Below are positions 6,731 through 13,039 of a stretch of DNA of 13,590 nt, piece after piece. The stretch is from CAZNMF01 sp035547155 (GTDB taxonomy: Bacteria > Acidobacteriota > Vicinamibacteria > Vicinamibacterales > SCN-69-37), in the NCBI GenBank assembly GCA_035547155.1, contig DASZVJ010000093.1:1-13590 (forward strand). Direction: 5' to 3'. How positions within the stretch are numbered: the stretch's first letter is position 1; every line of letters starts with the position of its first letter. The translations under genes and the position numbers were made by a program. The notes beneath the pieces were generated by a model that saw only the letters and a program-made list of their open reading frames with translations, was not told the origin of the DNA and made no database searches.

Positions 6731-8017
6731 TCAGAAGCTGTCGAACCGATAGCCGAACTTCTGCAGGCGATCGAATTGAAAGTCCCACGACTGTTTGCCG
6801 TCGCGCTCGAAGATCCGATCGATCTCCTGCTCCGCCGCGGCGCTCACGTGTGAGGCCTCGCACGTGCGCGAACCGCCGCCCGGCTCCAGCACCGAGAGCA
6901 TCTGCCGGTACGTGCCGACGTACGCGTCCGCCTCGTCGACGGTCATCGGACACCACGAGGAAAGCGCGGCCTGGACGTGGCCCGCTCGCCAGTGAATCGC
7001 GCCGATCAGGAATCGTGCGTCGTTTGTGCGATAGCCAGCCGGCGTCGTCCGCAGAATGCCCTCGAGGATCTCCAGCCGCTCGGTGTCGTAGACGGCAGTC
7101 ACGTCGCTCGGGGATCGCAGACCGCGCGTCTGAAGGATCCGGCGGTAGTACTTCTGCAAGTCGACCGCGAGCGTGTACGCGCGGGGATCGGCGGTCTGCG
7201 TCTCGGAGAGATAGGCGCGCGGATCGATCGAGAGCAGCGTCTTCAGGATGTTGCGGTTGCCTTCGGCGATGCCATCCAGCAGGAAGAGCAGCTCGGTCGT
7301 GCTCTTGGTCGACGGATGCTCGGCCGCGTAGTGCCGGATGTAGCCGATGAAGCTCACGTGATCGGCCGCCAGGCTCAGCTCGGCCCACAGCCGCTGATTG
7401 CGTGCGATGGGATTGTAGTAGTCCTCGTAGTACTGCCCCATGTTCTGTTGCGCGTACGCGCGCAGCAGGCGCGGCATGTCCCCGCCGTTCGCATCGTGCG
7501 TGTCCGCGAGACGGAGAATTGGCTGAATGGCCTTCCAGCGCTCGCGTCGCGACCACGTGCGGTCGACGAGCGCTTGCAGCGCCGCGGCCTCGAGCGTCAG
7601 CGGCGCGGCCGGATGCGACGTGTCTTGCCCGGGCGCCGCGGCATATTGAAACAGCTGCAAGGCATCGTCCGGACGCAAACGGAACAGCTCGAGCGCGACG
7701 CCAGGCGACAGGAATGGGAACAGCACGCGTGCACGTTTGGCGATCGCGTCGAGATCGAACGTCGCGTCCTTGATGGCGAGCGGCGAATACTTCCGATCGA
7801 AGGCCGATGACGCCGGTGTCGGCTCGGTGGGCTTCAGTCCCGGAAACGTCGCGTCCTCCGGCGGCAGGATGACGACGTTGACGGCGTGCGGCGTCGGCGT
7901 GCGCGTGGCCGTGGGCGACGGCAACACGGCCGTGACGCCGCCCACCATGAGCACGAAGGCCAGCAGCAGGGCATGAAGCGTGGCAGACGAGGCCAACGAC
8001 AGGAGTCGTGCGCGCAT
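6731..8017 (-). CDS. Unrecognised protein with TonB-like N-terminal anchor
   Basis: A 428-residue protein I do not recognise. Residues 1-31 are a basic start plus one hydrophobic helix carrying S11-x3-H15, the spacing of the TonB energy-coupling pair S16/H20. A Pro/Thr-rich linker follows at about 32-70 (PSPTATRTPTP, PTEPTPAS), as in TonB proteins. The rest (about 85-428) is a helical, aromatic-rich domain with no TonB C-terminal domain. Notable pieces are QYYEDYYNPIARN at 195-207, short helix pairs suggestive of a TPR-like solenoid, and two Cys (C356, C386) that could pair outside the cytoplasm. The start is supported by GGAG (8027-8024) six bases upstream. The likely place is the inner membrane with the bulk in the periplasm. 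A simple signal peptide or anchor is an equally possible reading of the N-terminus. Function unknown. Confidence 0.75.
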   Translation of the reverse strand: MRARLLSLASSATLHALLLAFVLMVGGVTAVLPSPTATRTPTPHAVNVVILPPEDATFPGLKPTEPTPASSAFDRKYSPLAIKDATFDLDAIAKRARVLFPFLSPGVALELFRLRPDDALQLFQYAAAPGQDTSHPAAPLTLEAAALQALVDRTWSRRERWKAIQPILRLADTHDANGGDMPRLLRAYAQQNMGQYYEDYYNPIARNQRLWAELSLAADHVSFIGYIRHYAAEHPSTKSTTELLFLLDGIAEGNRNILKTLLSIDPRAYLSETQTADPRAYTLAVDLQKYYRRILQTRGLRSPSDVTAVYDTERLEILEGILRTTPAGYRTNDARFLIGAIHWRAGHVQAALSSWCPMTVDEADAYVGTYRQMLSVLEPGGGSRTCEASHVSAAAEQEIDRIFERDGKQSWDFQFDRLQKFGYRFDSF

Positions 8018-8072
8018 GCGAATCTCCGGCGTGGGGAACCGGAGGGATTAGACACCGGGATCGGGCGACGGG

Positions 8073-8090
8073 CTACGGACTACGGACTAC
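8073..8090. repeat. Short tandem repeat of CTACGGA
   Basis: The 7-mer CTACGGA is present two full times and once in part, in the gap between the divergent 428-residue gene and the thioredoxin-fold gene. It stops 17 bp before the palindromic element at 8108. Too few copies to infer a role. Confidence 0.6.
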
Positions 8091-8107
8091 GTGTGGGCGA
8101 TCGACTT

Positions 8108-8130
8108 GGGCGGCCACAAGGGCCGCCCCT
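8108..8130 (-). repeat. Dispersed palindromic element, copy B (intact stem)
   Basis: GGGCGGCC (8108-8115), loop ACAAG, GGCCGCCC (8121-8128), then CT: a perfect 8-bp stem. Read on the minus strand it is AGGGGCGGCCCTTGTGGCCGCCC, the same as copy A at 5227-5248 apart from one base. It lies in the intergenic gap upstream of the thioredoxin-fold gene, on the opposite strand to copy A. Confidence 0.78.
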
Positions 8131-8156
8131 GCGCCGGCTCCGGGGCAGGCGAGGTA

Positions 8157-8618
8157 ATGTTGGGCATCATGCGTCGATGGATGATCGGATCGGCGGCCGT
8201 CGTTGCCGCAGCCGCCGGATTGGCCGCCTGGCTCGTCGTGGCGAATCCCGCGCCCCGTGTGCCGGCGGATCCCTCGGGTGCGGCCGCGAGCTCAGCGCCG
8301 TACGTCGTCAAACTTCACGCGCGCTGGTGCCCGGTCTGCATGACGACGAAGGGCCAGTGGGCGGAGGTACAACAGGCGTACGCCGGACGCGTGCGGTTCG
8401 CCGTGTTCGACTTCACGACGGAGGAGACGACCGCGCGTAGCCGCGTTGAGGCGGTCGCGCTCGGACTCGGGGCCGTCTTCGATGAGTACGTTGGCGAGAC
8501 GGGTACGGTCCTCGTTCTCGACGGCGCGACGCACGACGTACGCGACGCGATTCACGGGACACGCGCGGTTGAGGACTATCGGACGGCCATCGACGCTGCG
8601 CTCGCGCACGCGCGATAG
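8157..8618 (+). CDS. Membrane-anchored thioredoxin-fold protein
   Basis: Thioredoxin-like protein of 153 residues. Residues 5-29 form a signal anchor (MRRWMIGS then an Ala/Val-rich helix), followed by a short Pro/Ala/Ser linker and a thioredoxin domain from about 49. The active-site motif is WCPVC with C58 and C61, preceded by the usual strand YVVKLHAR. The expected cis-Pro before the fourth strand is replaced: the sequence reads GETGTVLVLDG with G116 at that place. A role as an extracytoplasmic thiol-disulfide oxidoreductase is likely; reducing or oxidising direction is unknown. Starts at 8157 and 8169 (MRRW) are both possible, since GGCGAGG at 8148-8154 is badly spaced for either. A longer in-frame start at 8091 would translate the palindromic repeat and is unlikely. 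Its stop is 3 bp from the convergent DUF4159 stop. Confidence 0.83.
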   Translation: MLGIMRRWMIGSAAVVAAAAGLAAWLVVANPAPRVPADPSGAAASSAPYVVKLHARWCPVCMTTKGQWAEVQQAYAGRVRFAVFDFTTEETTARSRVEAVALGLGAVFDEYVGETGTVLVLDGATHDVRDAIHGTRAVEDYRTAIDAALAHAR

Positions 8619-8621
8619 CGA

Positions 8622-9410
8622 TCAGTGCGTCAGCCCGTAGATGATCGCGTTGACGCCGAGCTTGTAGGCTTCGTTCGTCTCGGCGATCGGACGGAATCCC
8701 TGGCCGGACCATTCCCAGAACTGCGAGATGTCCGTGTTGTAGTTGACGAACATGCGCAGCGGCTTCGACGGGTCGTTGTCCTGGAACCAGCCGCGAAAGA
8801 TCGGCTGGCCCGCGTTGTAGGCCTGCGGAAAGATCTCGAGCGAGGTGATGTCGAAGAACTGGTGGAAGATCGGGTGCGAGACGTCGAGATCGACGAAGCG
8901 CATGTCCGGCCTGACACGCGCCATGTTGTCGGCGAACTGCGCCCAGCCGCGGCCGCCGCGCCACTGTTCGGTCTTGAAGTCGTCGACGATCACGAACCCG
9001 CCCTTTGCGAGATAGTCGCGCAGGTTCCGCGCTTCGGCGTCGGTGATCTGCCACCAGCTCACTTCGATGATGTAGAGCACCGGATACTTGAAGATCTCCG
9101 GATCTTCGAGCGACAGCGTGTTGGTCTTCTCGTGGACGGGGACGTCGGTGACGGCCTGGAGGATCTGCATGAGATTCTCCTCGGCCGTCGGATAGCCGTG
9201 CGACCACGCCGGCTGCCCGCGATACCAGTAGCCGCCCGGCAGCGTCTGATAGGTGAGTCGCACGAAGGTGAAGCGGCCGTCGTACGGGATGTTCGCGCTC
9301 GTGCGCGTCGGCCGCAGCGCCTCGAATTCGCCGAACCAGCGATCCTGGCCGAGCGCCGCTGCGGTCGCCAGCAGCGTCAAAACCACGGCGCCGAGCAGAC
9401 GGACCTTCAT
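8622..9410 (-). CDS. Secreted DUF4159 domain protein
   Basis: Exported protein of 262 residues with a clear signal peptide (MKVRLLGAVVLTLLATAAALG, cleavage near 20-22). The mature part matches DUF4159: FTFVRLTYQ at 47-55, a Trp/Tyr/Gly-rich block with PAWSHGYPTAEENLMQ at 67-82, YPVLYIIEVSWWQ at 109-121, the helix and strand LRDYLAKGGFVIVDDF at 130-145, and SHPIFHQFFDI at 178-188. The fold recalls a class-I glutamine-amidotransferase-like Rossmann domain, but I see no catalytic Cys; the protein contains no Cys at all. DUF4159 genes often sit beside MoxR/DUF58/BatA-type genes. Here it stands alone, convergent with the thioredoxin-fold gene. ATG start without a clear ribosome site. Function unknown. 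Confidence 0.88.
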   Translation of the reverse strand: MKVRLLGAVVLTLLATAAALGQDRWFGEFEALRPTRTSANIPYDGRFTFVRLTYQTLPGGYWYRGQPAWSHGYPTAEENLMQILQAVTDVPVHEKTNTLSLEDPEIFKYPVLYIIEVSWWQITDAEARNLRDYLAKGGFVIVDDFKTEQWRGGRGWAQFADNMARVRPDMRFVDLDVSHPIFHQFFDITSLEIFPQAYNAGQPIFRGWFQDNDPSKPLRMFVNYNTDISQFWEWSGQGFRPIAETNEAYKLGVNAIIYGLTH

Positions 9411-9581
9411 GTCACGAGCTTATGCGATCGGCGCTGTTAGCCGCGGGACGTAGCCGCCGCATCGCAGTGCGCCGCAGCGAGCATCGCGTCATCACTTCGG
9501 AGGACGCGATCTCAGTACGACCGCTGCTATGACGCCGCCAACAGCCGCGGACTCCTGGCGGCGGAAGAGACTTGGCATACG
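9411..9581. other. 171-bp intergenic gap, probable left border of the atypical block
   Basis: Separates the divergent DUF4159 gene and flippase gene, so it should carry both promoters. I see no tRNA, integrase site, clear promoter boxes or direct repeat matching the right border near 13023-13040. A weak GGAAGAG at 9563-9569 precedes the flippase ATG with a long 12-base spacing. Confidence 0.4.
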
Positions 9582-10904
9582 ATGACTGCCGCATGGCGTT
9601 GTCGACGGCCGCTCGTCACGTGCAAGAGGCGCGCGATCGGCCGCTGGGATACGCCGGTGGTTAGAGGATTCTCGACCCTGGCCGTTGGCAATGTCCTGGG
9701 GCAGGTCATCGTCGCGGCTTGCGTGCCGGTGATTGCGCGGATCTACGGCCCGAGCGTGTTTGGTGTCTACGGCATCTACATGACCGCCGTCTCCGTCACG
9801 GGCAGCGTCGCCACGCTGAGGTATGACTTCGCGATCGCGCTTCCACATCGCGATTCGTCAGGGACGGCGGCCGTGTGGCTGGCCGTGGTCGCCTCTCTCG
9901 GTGTCGCCGCGGCCGCGGGCATCGTGATCGGTGTCGTGGCTTGGCTCGCGCACGAGACCTTGGACGGTGTCGGAGGCGCGGTCGTGGCCGCGACCATTCC
10001 ACTGGCGGTTGCTGCGATCGGCATCAACAACGCCGTGGTCCTGTGGGCCAATAGAACCAGTCATTTCCGCACGAGCGCGACCGCCGGCGTGACGAAGTCT
10101 GTCGTAACGTGCGCGATTCAGTTCATGCCAGTCGCCAGGACATGTCTGTCCGGTGGGCTCGTCGCGGGGTACGTGGCGGGTCAGGTGGCCTCGACCTGGA
10201 TGCCGATGCGGCACTTCCTCGAGTCGCGCACACGCTTCCGTTCACGTCAGGCGATGACACGCCGGATGATGCTGGTGGCGCGGCGCTATCGAAACTTTCC
10301 GGCGTTTTCCGCGCCGCAGGCGTTCCTCAACGCGCTGTCGCAAGGCGTCCCCGTGATCCTGCTTGGATATTTCTTCGATGCACGAAGCGTCGGCTTCTAC
10401 GTGCTGGCTCAACGTGTGCTGCAATCTCCGGCGGAGATGATCACGTCGGCCCTCCACAATGCCCTCTACGTGGACTTTGCCAAGAGAATCAGGAGACCCA
10501 TCGAGCTGAAGGCGCAATACGTGAAATATACATGTGGCATGGCCGGGCTCGCGGCCGTGCCGGCGATCGGTGTGCTCGTCTTCGCGGGACCTGTCGTCAG
10601 GATCGTTCTCGGCGCCGAATGGTCTGACGTCGCCGCGATCTCGCGCTGGCTCGTGTTGTGGATCGCCTGCTTGAGCGCCAACGTGCCGGCCAGGGTCGTG
10701 GTCAACGCCTTCAAGAAGACCCACGTGTTCCTCGTGTATGACATCGCGCTCGCGTGCGCCAGGGCCGCGGCGATCGTCATCGGCGGAGTCGCCGGTTCCT
10801 TCATGCTGGCCGTCATGGCATTTGCCGTCGTCAGTGCTCTGTTCAACGTGTTCCTGATTCTGTTTGGATACTCGTTGCTCGTGACCGATGAAGGGATGTC
10901 ATGA
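9582..10904 (+). CDS. MOP-superfamily polysaccharide flippase (Wzx-like)
   Basis: Polytopic inner-membrane protein of 440 residues with about twelve hydrophobic helices from residue 30, matching polysaccharide-export flippases (Wzx/TuaB-type, MOP superfamily) that move lipid-linked repeat units or other lipid-linked precursors outward. Family signs are the N-terminal FSTLAVGNVLGQVIV, then VIARIYGPSVFGVYGIY at 49-65, typical of the first two helices, and later YFFDARSVGFYVLAQRVL, the second-half counterpart. Residues 1-25 are Arg/Cys-rich and atypical; the true start could be GTG at codon 26 or 27. Eleven of about 33 arginines use AGA/AGG, unlike the surrounding genes. The stop overlaps the CapA start by four bases (ATGA), so the two are translationally coupled. 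The cargo is unknown: no glycosyltransferase is present in the window. Confidence 0.88.
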   Translation: MTAAWRCRRPLVTCKRRAIGRWDTPVVRGFSTLAVGNVLGQVIVAACVPVIARIYGPSVFGVYGIYMTAVSVTGSVATLRYDFAIALPHRDSSGTAAVWLAVVASLGVAAAAGIVIGVVAWLAHETLDGVGGAVVAATIPLAVAAIGINNAVVLWANRTSHFRTSATAGVTKSVVTCAIQFMPVARTCLSGGLVAGYVAGQVASTWMPMRHFLESRTRFRSRQAMTRRMMLVARRYRNFPAFSAPQAFLNALSQGVPVILLGYFFDARSVGFYVLAQRVLQSPAEMITSALHNALYVDFAKRIRRPIELKAQYVKYTCGMAGLAAVPAIGVLVFAGPVVRIVLGAEWSDVAAISRWLVLWIACLSANVPARVVVNAFKKTHVFLVYDIALACARAAAIVIGGVAGSFMLAVMAFAVVSALFNVFLILFGYSLLVTDEGMS

Positions 10905-11929
10905 GCGCGATGGCCTTCGTGGGTGATTGCTATGTCACTCATGAAATATCGATCCCGGATGTGCTGCCGGACACGATCGTCTTGAACTGGGAGCACGCCG
11001 TATGCGCCGGCGAGCCTCAGGTGGACGGGAAGATCGTGCTCCCGTGCGAGCGCGCGTACTATCGCGAGTCGTTCGGCGATCGACACATCGTGGCGGGGTT
11101 GGCCAACAATCACGTCGTCGATTTTGGCCTGGCCGGGCTGGCGAAGACCGCCGCGTACGTACGCGGCCTGGGCTATGACGCCGTGGGCGTGCTCGACACC
11201 GAATCGGCCGAGGACGCGATCCCCACGCGTCTGAAGATGATCGAGAGCCGTCGTCACCGGATCGCGCTGCTTTTCTATGCTCATGCCAGCGCCTCGCCGA
11301 TCACGTCGGTGCGCGGGGTCGCATGTGTCAGCGTCTACGAGGCCGGAGCGGTGGCTGCGGACATCGCGGCCGCCAAGGCCGCCGGCGCCGATGTCGTGGT
11401 GTGCGTCATGCACTGGGGCGCGGAGGAAGTGACGCTGCCGCCTCCGGAGGTGGTCCGCGATGCGCACCGGATGATCGATGCGGGAGCCGATCTGATTGTG
11501 GGCCATCACGCGCATGTGGTGCACGGCGCGGAGCTGTATCGAGGCAAGCCGATCTTCTACGGGCTCGGGAACTTCTATTTTCCGCATCTCTCCGTGCCCG
11601 TGGCGCAGGGTGGCGTCAGCGCCACATATTCAAAGATTCAGTCGTCGGGCAATACCAGGTCGCTCGCCGTCATCCTGGATACGGAGACGCTCGACATCTC
11701 GTCCATCCGAATGCGTGTCGACCTGAAGGGACGGGCGGTTGCACACGCCGGGCGCGGTGTCACGCCGCGAGTCTGGAACCACTGGATGTACGAACAACGT
11801 TTCAGAGTGGCGTTCGTCGCGGGCAAGCTTCTGGCGCGCGCGCGTGCCGCCTGGGCGGCGGGGCGCCGACCCGGCGCCAGGGCCATCGTGAATGCGTTTC
11901 GCCTGGCGACGCAGAAGACCTACAGATGA
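10901..11929 (+). CDS. CapA-family (PGA_cap) metallophosphoesterase
   Basis: Protein of 342 residues matching the CapA/PgsA family, a calcineurin-like metallophosphoesterase fold linked to poly-gamma-glutamate capsule synthesis. The motifs appear in family order: FVGDC at 6-10, NWEHAV at 29-34, LANNHVVDFG at 67-76, MHWGAEE at 170-176, GHHAHVVHG at 201-209 and GLGNFYF at 221-227. These include the Asp, Asn and His residues expected to hold two metals (D9, N70, H71, H171, H203, H205). The enzyme domain begins at residue 5, with no signal peptide or membrane anchor, whereas Bacillus CapA/PgsA is membrane-anchored; this protein is probably cytoplasmic or peripheral. Residues 290-342 are basic and helical. 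Both ends overlap neighbours by ATGA. It probably acts with the ATP-grasp enzyme; its substrate is unknown. Confidence 0.9.
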   Translation: MSAMAFVGDCYVTHEISIPDVLPDTIVLNWEHAVCAGEPQVDGKIVLPCERAYYRESFGDRHIVAGLANNHVVDFGLAGLAKTAAYVRGLGYDAVGVLDTESAEDAIPTRLKMIESRRHRIALLFYAHASASPITSVRGVACVSVYEAGAVAADIAAAKAAGADVVVCVMHWGAEEVTLPPPEVVRDAHRMIDAGADLIVGHHAHVVHGAELYRGKPIFYGLGNFYFPHLSVPVAQGGVSATYSKIQSSGNTRSLAVILDTETLDISSIRMRVDLKGRAVAHAGRGVTPRVWNHWMYEQRFRVAFVAGKLLARARAAWAAGRRPGARAIVNAFRLATQKTYR

Positions 11930-13023
11930 CCGCGAAGGGGATGCAGATTGCCGTCCATGTCAACGGCGAGCCAGGCGGGTTCGCTCGCGAGTGGATCGCG
12001 CGATTGCTGGAGATCGGAGCTCGCGTGAAGTCGGTCGATTGCCACGCCGACGACATCATGCGGCAGTTGGAGGATTGTGATGGGCTGATGTGGCATTGGT
12101 CGCATTCGGATCCGGCGGCCATCCTCGTGGCGAGGCAGATCGTGGCGTCTGTCGAGGCCTCCGGCAGGCCCGTCTTCCCCGACAGCCGGACCTGCTGGCA
12201 TTTCGACGACAAGGTTGGACAGAAATATCTGCTCGAGGGGATCGAGGCGCCGCTGGTCCCGTCACACGTCTTCCTCGAGAAGGACGCCGCGCTGGCCTGG
12301 TTGGAGACCGCGCGTGTTCCGCTCGTGTTCAAGTTGAGAGGGGGAGCCGCGGCCCAGAACGTCAGGTTGGTGCCGACGCGTTCTGAGGCCCGGCGCTTGG
12401 TGAGACGGATGTTCGGCAGAGGTCTCCCGCCCCTGGACCAGCGGAACCTGGTAAAGGACCGCTATCGGCGCCTGAAGGCCCGCCGGGATCCCGGCGCCCT
12501 GTGGGGGCTGGCGCGCGGGGTCGCGCGGTGGATGATTCCGTCGAGAGTCGAGAGAGTGAAGGGGCGAGAATCGGGATACTGCTATTTCCAGGAGTTCATG
12601 GCGGGCAACGACGGTGACACGCGTGTCATCGTGATCGGCAGCAGGGCGTTCGCGATCCAACGGTTCAATCGGGAACATGACTTCCGGGCGTCCGGCAGCG
12701 GCCGGATTGGGTACGATCACACGGCCATCGATCTCCGATGCGTGCGGATTGCCTACGACGTCGCGAGCCGTCTCGGCGCGCAATGTCTGGCGTTCGACTT
12801 CGTGAGGGATGCGGCCGGCGCTCCAAGAATCGTCGAAATCAGCTACGCCTTCAGCGCCCCGGCATATGACGCGAGCGAAGGCTATTGGGATCGCGACATG
12901 CGTTGGCATGACGGTTGTATCCATCCCCTGACGTGGATGGTCGACGATTTCGTGGCGTCCATTCCGACCGCCACGAGCGCCGCGACGTTGGAGTTGCTCG
13001 AATGCGCCGCGGTGGGACCATGA
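11926..13023 (+). CDS. ATP-grasp ligase of a capsule-cluster type
   Basis: Cytoplasmic ATP-dependent carboxylate-amine (or thiol) ligase of 365 residues. Residues 6-95 form a pre-ATP-grasp domain ending in CWHFDDKVGQKYLL, the usual entry to the fold. K136 in VFKLRGGAAAQNV contacts ATP; YCYFQEFMAGNDGDTRV at 218-234 gives the hinge and R233; metal ligands are D291 (AFDFVRD) and E304 (VEISYAFS). The usual Glu-x-Asn metal motif is Glu-x-Ser here (E304, S306). A Lys/Arg-rich insert occupies about 153-216. The C-terminus has GYWDRDMRWHDG at 319-330, which I associate with RimK-like enzymes of polysaccharide clusters. The start is the ATG that overlaps the CapA stop by four bases; the frame is open far upstream, but that part is only a shadow of CapA. 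The amino acid and acceptor are unknown. Confidence 0.87.
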   Translation: MTAKGMQIAVHVNGEPGGFAREWIARLLEIGARVKSVDCHADDIMRQLEDCDGLMWHWSHSDPAAILVARQIVASVEASGRPVFPDSRTCWHFDDKVGQKYLLEGIEAPLVPSHVFLEKDAALAWLETARVPLVFKLRGGAAAQNVRLVPTRSEARRLVRRMFGRGLPPLDQRNLVKDRYRRLKARRDPGALWGLARGVARWMIPSRVERVKGRESGYCYFQEFMAGNDGDTRVIVIGSRAFAIQRFNREHDFRASGSGRIGYDHTAIDLRCVRIAYDVASRLGAQCLAFDFVRDAAGAPRIVEISYAFSAPAYDASEGYWDRDMRWHDGCIHPLTWMVDDFVASIPTATSAATLELLECAAVGP

Positions 13024-13039
13024 GCCCAGGGGAGCGTGC

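Larger units (their letters stand above)
9582..13023 (+). other. Three-gene block with foreign codon usage
   Basis: The flippase, CapA-like and ATP-grasp genes use AGA or AGG for 11, 4 and 11 arginines respectively. The other plus-strand genes in the window have about two in all (one each in the antiporter and dps), and the dehydrogenase from 13040 has none. The change is sharp at both ends. The three genes are joined by two ATGA overlaps, so they form one transfer and expression unit. No transposase or integrase is seen. Confidence 0.65.

Noticed and set aside
8073..8090. CRISPR or iteron array
   Set aside because: Only about two and a half copies of a 7-mer without spacers.
8091..8156. Upstream GTG start for the thioredoxin-fold protein
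   Set aside because: It would translate the intergenic palindromic repeat and push the signal anchor to residue 27 or later.
10466..11587. Minus-strand open frame of 373 codons across flippase and CapA genes
   Set aside because: Its composition is His/Arg/Asp-rich, it crosses two real genes with clear motifs, and it shows no recognisable domain.
11323..11925. N-terminal extension of the ATP-grasp protein into the CapA gene
   Set aside because: The translated extension is Arg/Gly-rich shadow sequence; the ATG at 11926 overlaps the CapA stop in the usual coupled way and begins the expected domain.
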